64,000 nucleotides of DNA, from assembly GCF_012927205.1 (NCBI RefSeq), contig NZ_JABBGC010000001.1, positions 1,860,001 to 1,924,000 of the forward strand, written 5' to 3'. The notes under the pieces were generated by a model. The model was not told where the DNA came from. It saw nothing but the letters and a program-made list of their open reading frames with translations, and made no database searches. The position numbers and the translations under genes were made by a program. Source of the DNA: Chitinophaga fulva (GTDB lineage Bacteria; Bacteroidota; Bacteroidia; Chitinophagales; Chitinophagaceae). Positions 58,001-64,000 of the stretch are shown one piece after another. Every line of letters begins with the position of its first letter. Within the stretch, counting starts at the first letter, position 1.

Positions 58001-59851
58001 CTGCCGGTGATAGGGGTCCACACAGTCCGGATCGACGGAGAACCGGGCCTGTGGCGGTAATATCTGAATGTATTTGGGTTTGAGCAGTTCGCGGATACAC
58101 CCGTTGTTATTCACCACCAGGCGTACATCGTGTTGGCCTATATGATTAAAGCTGTAGGTAGGATCTTTGCCGGTGATGGTACCATTATCCTGCGGAAAAA
58201 TCCACATATAGGTGACATAAGGGCCTACCGGTGTGGACAAGTTGGTAAACTTGACAGGGTCGATAGCACAGGATATGAGAGGTGTTGCCGTAAAGTCTAC
58301 TACGGGCGGCGCCCCGGTATGGAAAACAGTTTTAGCGGCTGCAGTGCAGCCGCTGGCGGTCGTTATTTTCAGCGTGACTGAAAAAATTCCCTCTTTGTCG
58401 AAAATGTGCGTAGGATTCTGTTCATTGGAGGTTGTACCATCTCCGAAGTCCCATTCGTAGCTGACCACATTCTCTACGCTGGTGACCTGTGCCTGAAACG
58501 GGATGATCATCGGGATACAGCCTTCCGTGCCGGCGGGAAAAATCGTGGCAGATGGCGGGGTGATGAGAATATAGCCGTCTTTGCTTGCTGTCGTTGTGCA
58601 ATTGCTGCCATTGGAAGCCTGGAGCGTAACGCTGTATGTACCGTAGCGGTTATAAGTATGCGTTGGGTTTTCTTCTGTAGAGGTAGTGCCGTCACCGAAA
58701 TCCCATAACCACGAGGTGGCGTTCTGCGACTGTGCTTTAAAGCTGGTTGTCAGTGGGGCTGCGCAAGACCGGGTGGGTGTACCTATAGGGTCGATCGTTG
58801 GGCGCTCATTGATATGTACAGTTTGTTCAATATCCTGGGAGCAGGTACCAATGATAGCGCTCATCTTCACCTTGTAATCACCGGCGGTGGCAGCAAAAAA
58901 CGAAGCGTTGGGACCTGTGGAAGTGCTACCATCCGGCATAACCCAGGTGACCTTGTCCGGTGTAGGCACGGTAGTGCTGGAAAGTGTGGCCATTGTGCCG
59001 GCACATCCTTGTTTCAGGACAAAGCCGGGCGTTAGTTTTTTGATGACAACATAGTTCTTTTTCACCAGTGGTGCGGCGCAACTGTTGGTGCTGGTGGGGA
59101 TAAGCGTAACGGTATAACTGCCTTCAGCTGTATAGGTGTGTGTGGCGTCAGTGCCGGTAGTACCGTCGCCGTAGTCCCACACATACGAAATCGGATCGCC
59201 GGTGGTGTTGGTGCTGGTATTCTGAAAGGTGACCGTCAATGGCGCCACGCAGCTCTGCGTTTTATCTGCTGTGAAAGACAGTACGGGCGCTTCTTTGGCG
59301 GTGATGGTCACCGGATCGCTGCTGGTACGGCATCCTTTGCTGTTGGTTACCAGGCTGATAACATTGTACGAGCCGGTTTCCGTGAATTCGTGGGAAACCG
59401 CCGGACCGCCATCTGCGGCGCCATCTCCGAAGTTCCAGATGATGCTTTCGATGGTGCCGTCGCCAGGAGTGGAGTGGTCCGTAAAGTTAACTGTCAGTGG
59501 CTTACAGCCGCTGGTTTTATCTGCCGTAAAGGAAACTACGGGTCTGTTGTAAACGGTGATGTCTACCGTTTTGATGATTTTTTTGCCGGAATAATCCACC
59601 GTGAGGGTGACGTGATACACGCCCGGATCGGGAAATATCCTGGAAGGAGTGGGATTGCCGGTCACCTTGGCGCCAATGCCGAAATCCCATTCCAGGCTGG
59701 TATAGCCAGGATCGAGCCGGGAATTGAAAGCAACCGTGAAAGGTGGACAGTCGGCGGTTTTATCTGGTAAAATCTCTACGTTTTGCGCGAACAGGTCACA
59801 GGAAAATACAAGCAGGAGTAGCAAAACGATGGCAATCCTAGTGTTTTTCAT
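55016..59851 (-). CDS. Giant PKD-repeat surface protein with T9SS type B sorting domain (1611 residues)
   Basis: The product starts MKNTRIAIVLLLLLVFSCDLFAQ (signal peptide); an upstream frame start at 59896 is less likely. About twelve clear and three degenerate PKD domains are marked by WDFGDG-like motifs (for example IIWNFGDGAAD, WLWDFGDGTTS, YAWDWGDGTQL, WTWDFGDGSPV). Ig-like segments follow, with LSCYNCLAPV, and a type B sorting domain ends the protein (IFIPNTFSPNGDGMNDVFYI...MKGNVTLIR). It probably forms long surface filaments or an adhesin, like SprB-type proteins. First gene of the 50.5-59.9 kb locus. Confidence 0.92.
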   Translation of the reverse strand: MKNTRIAIVLLLLLVFSCDLFAQNVEILPDKTADCPPFTVAFNSRLDPGYTSLEWDFGIGAKVTGNPTPSRIFPDPGVYHVTLTVDYSGKKIIKTVDITVYNRPVVSFTADKTSGCKPLTVNFTDHSTPGDGTIESIIWNFGDGAADGGPAVSHEFTETGSYNVISLVTNSKGCRTSSDPVTITAKEAPVLSFTADKTQSCVAPLTVTFQNTSTNTTGDPISYVWDYGDGTTGTDATHTYTAEGSYTVTLIPTSTNSCAAPLVKKNYVVIKKLTPGFVLKQGCAGTMATLSSTTVPTPDKVTWVMPDGSTSTGPNASFFAATAGDYKVKMSAIIGTCSQDIEQTVHINERPTIDPIGTPTRSCAAPLTTSFKAQSQNATSWLWDFGDGTTSTEENPTHTYNRYGTYSVTLQASNGSNCTTTASKDGYILITPPSATIFPAGTEGCIPMIIPFQAQVTSVENVVSYEWDFGDGTTSNEQNPTHIFDKEGIFSVTLKITTASGCTAAAKTVFHTGAPPVVDFTATPLISCAIDPVKFTNLSTPVGPYVTYMWIFPQDNGTITGKDPTYSFNHIGQHDVRLVVNNNGCIRELLKPKYIQILPPQARFSVDPDCVDPYHRQFKDASDFGPEPAPQKKWFWDFGEGGATSTLQNPEFRYTTTGSKTVKLQVDNGVCKSDTIININIIDEKPVLMPDEPWVCIGKALHVSLGPLTAGNINSYAWDWGDGTQLYFMGYEVDPSKGLSHIYRKSGTYTVKLTIVDKNGCLRTAVPVTVDVHGAVADFTVTGRKCIKDELTFTDKSTIDAGNKIVNWTWDFGDGSPVESNGTQPLNSKHTYTNFKDYTVTLTTTDQFGCIIPAQQQVYLETVKADFAQPANVVCKGSRFYFNDRSAGTVVDYAWDFGDNTTGTGVNPAKAYAASGTYDVTLKITTREGCTDQITKKQTLRVPDPVADFSFPPNLELCPPVTVPFTNKSSDYVKSLWEFGDNSTSSKNDPGNHIYVRAKTYNVKLTVYSEGDCPASKTIPVTIEGPDGSFAVTPATGCVPLAVNITAVANKTTNFQWDFDDGTVLKTQVPVAPAHTYTKPGIYTPRVSLIDDKGCAVKAEGDDKVVADNAMADFTIDNSAACGGGNVLFKNTSTAVTNDLLGLPFASKWTYTPTNTGNGKDGSFNYPQPGNYNVTLEIISNYGCKDQKTLPVVIPPQPQPVIAAIPELCVTGKIQLRGSDTKNLPATKWKWQLGNGQEFDIPSPPDMDFNTIGVTPVKLTITNADGSCPATAATNIVVHPAPDLQPTPPESSICKGASLQLFANTDANATVSWTPYNISSANSKTPTVKPDKDTVYKIQAVSEFGCKSNSSVRVTVIQPFRMFALDATICSGKSVQMQSGGAYRYKWIPATGLNNATIPDPVANPATTTNYQVVGYDDIGCFTDTVLAKVTVQPSPQINLGPDMEVAAGSVIPIPAVGSNDITQVEWTPINNLSCYNCLAPVVTPKGSTIYHVTVMNRYGCIAGDDIHIKTICNGGNIFIPNTFSPNGDGMNDVFYIRGRGMQTVRTFRIYNRWGQVMFERFGINGDDPSFGWDGRYKGTALNPDVYVYYAEVICDSGESIIMKGNVTLIR

Positions 59852-59897
59852 CAGGCATAGGGTGGTCAATCGGGAAATAAAGTATAAAAATAACAAT

Positions 59898-59905
59898 TAT
59901 GTTTG
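59898..59905 (+). promoter_or_regulatory. -7 box for the TPMT-like gene
   Basis: TATGTTTG overlaps an upstream ATG at 59899 and lies 29 bases before the ATG at 59935, supporting the latter as start. Confidence 0.5.
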
Positions 59906-59934
59906 TAAATAGCGATTTTAAGAAGAATGATAAT

Positions 59935-60516
59935 ATGGAGACTACAGACCCTCAATACTGGAATAACCGTTATTTGACAGGGGATATTGGCTGGGACATG
60001 GGACGGGTGTCGCCGCCCCTGCAAGCGTATATTGATCAACTGGAAGACAGGGACCTGGAGATACTGATACCGGGCGCCGGGAACAGTTACGAAGCTGCTT
60101 ATCTGCTGGAGAAAGGGTTTCGCCGGGTAACGGTGCTGGATATCGCACCGGCATTGATTGAACAGCTGCGGCAGGCTTTTGCCGGTACCGCTTTACAGAT
60201 AGTGGAAGACGATTTTTTCCGGCATGAAGGTCGGTATGATATCGTACTGGAGCAAACCTTCTTTTGCGCGCTGGACCCATCTCTTCGCCGGGATTATGTA
60301 ACGCATATGCATACACTGATCAAACCTGGTGGTCATCTGGCTGGCGTATTGTTTAACAGAAATTTTTCACATGATGGCCCGCCTTTTGGGGGTATGGAGG
60401 CCGAATACCGGGAATTGTTCGCACCCCTGTTTGAATTGAAGACATTGGAGCGGTGTTATAATTCCCACCCTGCCCGGCAGGGAAGCGAAGTGTTTATCAA
60501 TTTTTTACCGAAATAA
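59935..60516 (+). CDS. TPMT-like SAM-dependent methyltransferase
   Basis: The 193-residue product starts METTDPQYWNNRYLTGDIGWDMGRVSPPLQ, the pattern of thiopurine methyltransferase-like proteins. The SAM loop is LEILIPGAGNSYEAAYLLEKGF, followed by VTVLDIAPALIEQL and VEDDFFRHEGRYDIVLEQTFFCALDP. It would methylate a small sulfur-, selenium- or other nucleophile; substrate unknown. The rhodanese-thioredoxin gene starts 6 bases downstream, so both are co-transcribed; a joint role in sulfur chemistry is an inference. Confidence 0.88.
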   Translation: METTDPQYWNNRYLTGDIGWDMGRVSPPLQAYIDQLEDRDLEILIPGAGNSYEAAYLLEKGFRRVTVLDIAPALIEQLRQAFAGTALQIVEDDFFRHEGRYDIVLEQTFFCALDPSLRRDYVTHMHTLIKPGGHLAGVLFNRNFSHDGPPFGGMEAEYRELFAPLFELKTLERCYNSHPARQGSEVFINFLPK

Positions 60517-60522
60517 TCCAAT

Positions 60523-61209
60523 ATGTACCGTTTTTTGATGGCCGCCCTGCTGTTATGCACGGGTGGCGCTTTACAAGCCCAACAGCCGCAACAGGAAGAC
60601 GCAAAAACTTTTGCCCGGGACATTCAACAACCTGGTGTGCAAATATTTGATGTGCGTACGGCAGCAGAATATAACACCGGTCATCTGCCTAATGCTTTAC
60701 AGGCCGATTATACCAACAAACCGGAATTTAATGAGCGGGTGAAATACCTGGACAAACAGAAGCCTGTGTATATCTATTGCCTTAGCGGAGGACGCAGTAC
60801 CAAAGCGGCGCAGTGGATGCGGGAGAATGGTTTCAGCAAGGTAGTGGAGCTGGAAAATGGTGTGAGTGCCTGGAAACAGGCCGGTTTGCAACTGGAAGGC
60901 GTGAATGTAAAAAAAACACAGCTGACCATGGATGCTTACAACAAAGGAATTGCAAAAGGTGTAGTGCTGACGGATGTGGGTGCTGAATGGTGCCCGCCCT
61001 GCAAACAGCTGGAGCCAGTGTTGAAAACGTTTTTGCAAAGTCATCAGCAGGTGAAGCTGATGAAAGTAGACGGTGGCAATGATACCGATGTGATGAAAGC
61101 CATTGGCGCCAAAGGATTACCCACACTGATTGTGTACAAAAATGGCAAGGAAGTGTGGAGAAAACAGGGTGTGGCTACAGCAGAAGAGTTGGCCGCAGCC
61201 GTGAAGTAG
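60523..61209 (+). CDS. Exported rhodanese-thioredoxin fusion
   Basis: The 228-residue product has a signal peptide (MYRFLMAALLLCTGGALQAQ), a rhodanese domain about 25-125 with active Cys86 in CLSGGRST, and a thioredoxin-like domain about 130-228 with WCPPC (Cys157, Cys160) and cis-proline GLPTLIVY. It should work in the periplasm. One domain could move persulfide sulfur and the other reduce disulfides. Both active sites look intact. Such fusions exist elsewhere; the partner is unknown. Confidence 0.9.
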   Translation: MYRFLMAALLLCTGGALQAQQPQQEDAKTFARDIQQPGVQIFDVRTAAEYNTGHLPNALQADYTNKPEFNERVKYLDKQKPVYIYCLSGGRSTKAAQWMRENGFSKVVELENGVSAWKQAGLQLEGVNVKKTQLTMDAYNKGIAKGVVLTDVGAEWCPPCKQLEPVLKTFLQSHQQVKLMKVDGGNDTDVMKAIGAKGLPTLIVYKNGKEVWRKQGVATAEELAAAVK

Positions 61210-61229
61210 GACAGAAAAAGATATTCAGT

Positions 61230-61262
61230 AAAAGCCCCGGGCCATGGCCCGGGGCTTTTTAT
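61230..61262. terminator. Bidirectional terminator after the fusion gene
   Basis: A perfect 14-bp GC-rich stem (61230-61243 with 61246-61259) flanked by A and T runs, lying between convergent genes. Confidence 0.92.
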
Positions 61263-61345
61263 GTTATAAGTGAAGTGTTATGGAATTGACGGTAGTTACC
61301 TGGCAGTGGGTCCTTTTTCCCGGGTATTTCCGTTCTGGCGTGGGT

Positions 61346-62857
61346 TTACCAGTTGTAAATACCGGCATATTTCTTTTCGGCATAGTCAAGGAAGTAGCTG
61401 AATTGCAGTTCCTGACCGGTGACTTTCTTACAGAGTTCATTGGAAGTATAGAACCGTCCGAAGGGATGGATATTGGTACGCAGCCATTCCAGTAGGGAAT
61501 GGTAGTTGCCATGGCTGATGGCATCGTCCAGTCCGGGTACCTGCTTTTGAGCGGTGGTAAAGAACTGGGCAGCATAGAAACTTCCGAGGGAATACGTAGG
61601 GAAATAGCCGAAGCTGCCGTGTGACCAGTGGATATCCTGTAAAACGCCCTGTACATCATCGGGTACGGTTACGTGCAGGTATTTCCGGTAGTGTTCATTC
61701 CAGACATGTTGCAGATCGTTGACCGGAATACTGCCATCCATCAGTCCTTTTTCTATTTCATAGCGGATCATGATATGGAAATGGTAGGTCAGTTCATCCG
61801 CTTCCGTGCGGATCAGGGATGGCTGCACCTGGTTGATGGCCTGATAGAACCTTTCCAGGGACACATTGCCCAGATTTTCGGGGAACAGCTGTTGCAGGCG
61901 GGCGTAGTGGAATTTCCAAAAGTTAAGGCTACGGCCTACATTGTTTTCCCATAGGCGGGACTGTGATTCGTGAATACCCAGGCTGGTGGCTTCTCCGCAG
62001 GGGAGGCCGTATTGTTCCGCCGGGAGTCCCTGTTCGTAGAGTGCGTGGCCGCCTTCATGGATGCAGCTCCAGGTCATGTTACCAAAGTCATTTTCATCGA
62101 TGCGGGTGGTGACCCTTACATCGTGGGGGTTGAAGCTGGTGGTGAAGGGGTGTTCGGAGATGTCCTGCCGGCCTGCCTGGAGGTCGTAGCCCATTTCTTT
62201 CAGCAGGTCGAGGCCCAGTTGCCATTGTTTATCGCGATCATAGCGTTTCAGCAGGAAATCCTTTTCCACCTGTGGCCTGGCTTCAATTTTAGCCAGCAGG
62301 GGTGACAGGGCGCTTTTTACGTCCTCGAAGATTTTGTCCAGCATGGTGGTGGTGGCGCCTTTCTCGTATTCGTTGAGCAGCGCGTTGTATGGATGGCCTT
62401 CATAGCCCAGGATAGTGGTTTCCTGTTTTTTGAGGGCGATCATTTTGGTGAGGGCCGGCGCAAAGATGCTGTAGTCGTTGGCTTTGCGGGCTTTGATCCA
62501 GGCATGGTAACTTTCGTTGGTGGCATTGGACATCTCTGCCACGAACGAAGCCGGGTATTTTTTGTTTTTATCGTAGTCTTCCAGGGAGAGGGCGATGTTT
62601 TTCTGCTGGAGGGCGTCGAGATCTTTGTGGTGGTGCAGTTGCCGGAGGAGGTCGCCGAGCGCGTCTTCCGTGAACAGTTCATGGGCGATGCCGCTGAGGG
62701 TGGTCAGTTGCTGGCCTCTGAAGGCGGCGCCTTTTTCAGGCAGGTATGTTTCCTGGTCCCAGCCCAATACAGCCATGGTATTTCTTACGTCTGCAATTTT
62801 TTGCATCTTTGATTGGTACCCGGTATATTGTTCTGCAGTAGATTTGCTTCCTGTCAT
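61346..62857 (-). CDS. Carboxypeptidase M32 (Taq family)
   Basis: The 503-residue product has the M32 layout: YTGYQSKMQKIADVRNTMAVLGWDQETYLP, and the zinc site HEGGHALYEQG (His267, Glu268, His271) with GIHESQSRLWEN holding the third ligand. The end IFKV-like segments and LSYFLDYAEKKY fit the family. It removes C-terminal residues from peptides in the cytoplasm. The ATG at 62857 is chosen; the frame extends to 62920 but the promoter box at 62872-62879 lies within that extension. Confidence 0.93.
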   Translation of the reverse strand: MTGSKSTAEQYTGYQSKMQKIADVRNTMAVLGWDQETYLPEKGAAFRGQQLTTLSGIAHELFTEDALGDLLRQLHHHKDLDALQQKNIALSLEDYDKNKKYPASFVAEMSNATNESYHAWIKARKANDYSIFAPALTKMIALKKQETTILGYEGHPYNALLNEYEKGATTTMLDKIFEDVKSALSPLLAKIEARPQVEKDFLLKRYDRDKQWQLGLDLLKEMGYDLQAGRQDISEHPFTTSFNPHDVRVTTRIDENDFGNMTWSCIHEGGHALYEQGLPAEQYGLPCGEATSLGIHESQSRLWENNVGRSLNFWKFHYARLQQLFPENLGNVSLERFYQAINQVQPSLIRTEADELTYHFHIMIRYEIEKGLMDGSIPVNDLQHVWNEHYRKYLHVTVPDDVQGVLQDIHWSHGSFGYFPTYSLGSFYAAQFFTTAQKQVPGLDDAISHGNYHSLLEWLRTNIHPFGRFYTSNELCKKVTGQELQFSYFLDYAEKKYAGIYNW

Positions 62858-62871
62858 AACTGGATTTTTTG

Positions 62872-62879
62872 CAAATGTA
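62872..62879 (-). promoter_or_regulatory. -7 box for the M32 carboxypeptidase
   Basis: TACATTTG on the minus strand, 14 bases before the ATG at 62857. Confidence 0.5.
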
Positions 62880-62900
62880 CAGGATACCAATTGCTTTGCT

Positions 62901-63995
62901 ATGAAGATAAAAGAGATCATACAGGTACTGGAGGCTTATGCGCCTTTGCCGTACCAGGAGAGTTACGATAATGCCGGCCTTATTTTCGGCGATCCGTCGT
63001 GGGAGGTGACCAATGTCCTGTTGACGCTGGATGCCACCGAGGCGGTGATCGATGAGGCGATTGCGCGGGGGTGCAACCTGGTGGTGGCGCATCATCCTAT
63101 TGTTTTCGGCGGGCTGAAAAAGATCAACGGCCGGTCGTATGTGGAGCGGGTGGCTATTAAGGCTATCAAGCATGATGTTGCCGTATATGCAGCGCATACC
63201 AACCTGGATAATGTGCGTAACGGCGTATGTGCGCAGATGGCGGACAGGCTGGGGCTGGAGCGGTGCCGGGTGTTGCAGCCGAAGACCGGTCTGCTGAAGA
63301 AGCTGTATACTTTTGTGCCGGTGGCCGATGCAGAGAAGGTGAGGGCTGCTTTGTTTGCTGCCGGTGCCGGGCATATCGGCAATTACAGCGAATGCAGCTT
63401 TAATGCAGAAGGGCAGGGCACTTTCAAGGGTGGTGCCGGTACCGATCCGTATGTGGGTACGCCCGGAGAAAGACATTTTGAGACGGAAATAAAGTTGGAA
63501 GTGATTTTTCCGGTATATTTGGAATCCGGGATTGTACAGGCCCTGTTGACAAGTCATCCCTATGAAGAGGTGGCTTATGACGTGGTGACGCTGGACAATG
63601 CTTACCAGCAGGTAGGTTCCGGGTTGGTGGGTGAGCTGCCGGAGCCGATGGAGGAGCAGGCGTTCCTGGCATGGGTGAAGCAGCAGTTCGAGACCGGTTG
63701 TGTGCGGTATACCCCTTTGAGGGGCCGTCCGGTGAAGAAAGTGGCTTTGTGTGGGGGAGCGGGGAGCTTCCTGCTAAAGCGGGCCATTGCGGCAGGGGCG
63801 GATGCCTACATTTCCGCAGACTTTAAATATCATGAATTTTTTGACGCTGATAATCAAATAGTTATAGCAGACATCGGACATTTCGAGAGTGAGCAGTTCA
63901 CAGTGGAATTATTTTATCATATATTGACTGAAAAATTCCGTAATTTTGCGCCTCTTAAATCTACGATTAAAACAAACCCGGTAAATTATTTATAA
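62901..63995 (+). CDS. Nif3-like dinuclear metal-centre protein
   Basis: The 364-residue product is a complete YbgI/Nif3 family protein of the long type. Metal ligands are in VVAHHPIVFGG (two His), AAHTNLDNV (His, Asp) and DIGHFESEQF (His, Glu) near the C-terminus. A central ferredoxin-like insert (PVADAEKVRAALFAAGAGHIG) is present. The true start is 62901 (MKIKEIIQVLEAYAPLPYQESYDNAG); longer frames run into the divergent gene. Function is uncertain; the family is sometimes called GTP cyclohydrolase-like without good support. Confidence 0.92.
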   Translation: MKIKEIIQVLEAYAPLPYQESYDNAGLIFGDPSWEVTNVLLTLDATEAVIDEAIARGCNLVVAHHPIVFGGLKKINGRSYVERVAIKAIKHDVAVYAAHTNLDNVRNGVCAQMADRLGLERCRVLQPKTGLLKKLYTFVPVADAEKVRAALFAAGAGHIGNYSECSFNAEGQGTFKGGAGTDPYVGTPGERHFETEIKLEVIFPVYLESGIVQALLTSHPYEEVAYDVVTLDNAYQQVGSGLVGELPEPMEEQAFLAWVKQQFETGCVRYTPLRGRPVKKVALCGGAGSFLLKRAIAAGADAYISADFKYHEFFDADNQIVIADIGHFESEQFTVELFYHILTEKFRNFAPLKSTIKTNPVNYL

Positions 63996-64000
63996 TACAT

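Overview
The window looks like a chromosomal segment of a Bacteroidota bacterium, most likely a Chitinophaga-like member of the Chitinophagaceae. The reasons are a SusC/SusD pair, type IX secretion (T9SS) cargo with type A and type B sorting domains, two PorP/SprF proteins, a eukaryotic-type citrate synthase, many TAnnTTTG promoter boxes close to start codons, and almost no Shine-Dalgarno sequences. Base composition is even, near half GC in genes with AT-rich spacers. I see no phage, insertion sequence, CRISPR array, tRNA or rRNA. The genus is an inference.

Layout. 1-6.0 kb: the 5' part of lnt (runs off the left edge), a 690-base spacer with GC-rich hairpins, then a lone susC-susD pair closed by a strong bidirectional terminator. 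6.0-15.2 kb: mostly minus-strand housekeeping genes (guaB, dprA, an OmpA/PD40 protein, folD-queE, pckA) with one plus-strand acid-phosphatase lipoprotein. 15.5-20.9 kb: plus-strand pepP-type peptidase, pssA, purS, rsmI and an M1 peptidase, with three large AT-rich palindromes between them. 21-26.1 kb: minus-strand patatin, DinB-like protein, a three-gene ECF sigma operon, rsmG and a membrane glycosyltransferase. 26.4-32.8 kb: plus-strand tgt, lptG-type permease, citrate synthase and recG. 32.9-38.3 kb: first T9SS locus (type B cargo, PorP/SprF, small barrel). 38.4-46.2 kb: a phosphonatase-like hydrolase with its partner FAD oxidoreductase, then LOG, O-methyltransferase, GH73/LysM, hpt and VWA/YfbK genes. 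46.2-50.4 kb: an RlmK-like methylase, grpE-dnaJ and an RlmI-like methylase. 50.5-59.9 kb: second T9SS locus on the minus strand (1611- and 950-residue PKD proteins, PorP/SprF, and a 117-residue protein that is little more than a sorting domain). 59.9-64 kb: a TPMT-like methylase, a secreted rhodanese-thioredoxin fusion, an M32 carboxypeptidase and a Nif3 protein.

How genes work together. folD-queE and tgt feed folate and queuosine pathways. The two T9SS loci each pair giant sorted adhesin-like proteins with their own PorP/SprF. The 38.4-40.2 kb pair looks like an aminophosphonate degradation step: the hydrolase keeps the aspartate, alanine and lysine signature of phosphonoacetaldehyde hydrolase. 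The sigma operon at 22.9-24.1 kb joins an ECF sigma factor, a membrane protein and a small protein resembling a heavy-metal-associated fold.

Least explained features: a family of long intergenic palindromes built of roughly 7-base AT-rich words; three terminators sharing one stem sequence; recG, whose conserved N-terminus lies upstream of any ATG, GTG or TTG; a Tgt lacking two of three zinc cysteines; promoter boxes that almost touch start codons; and two spacers that could encode structured RNA.
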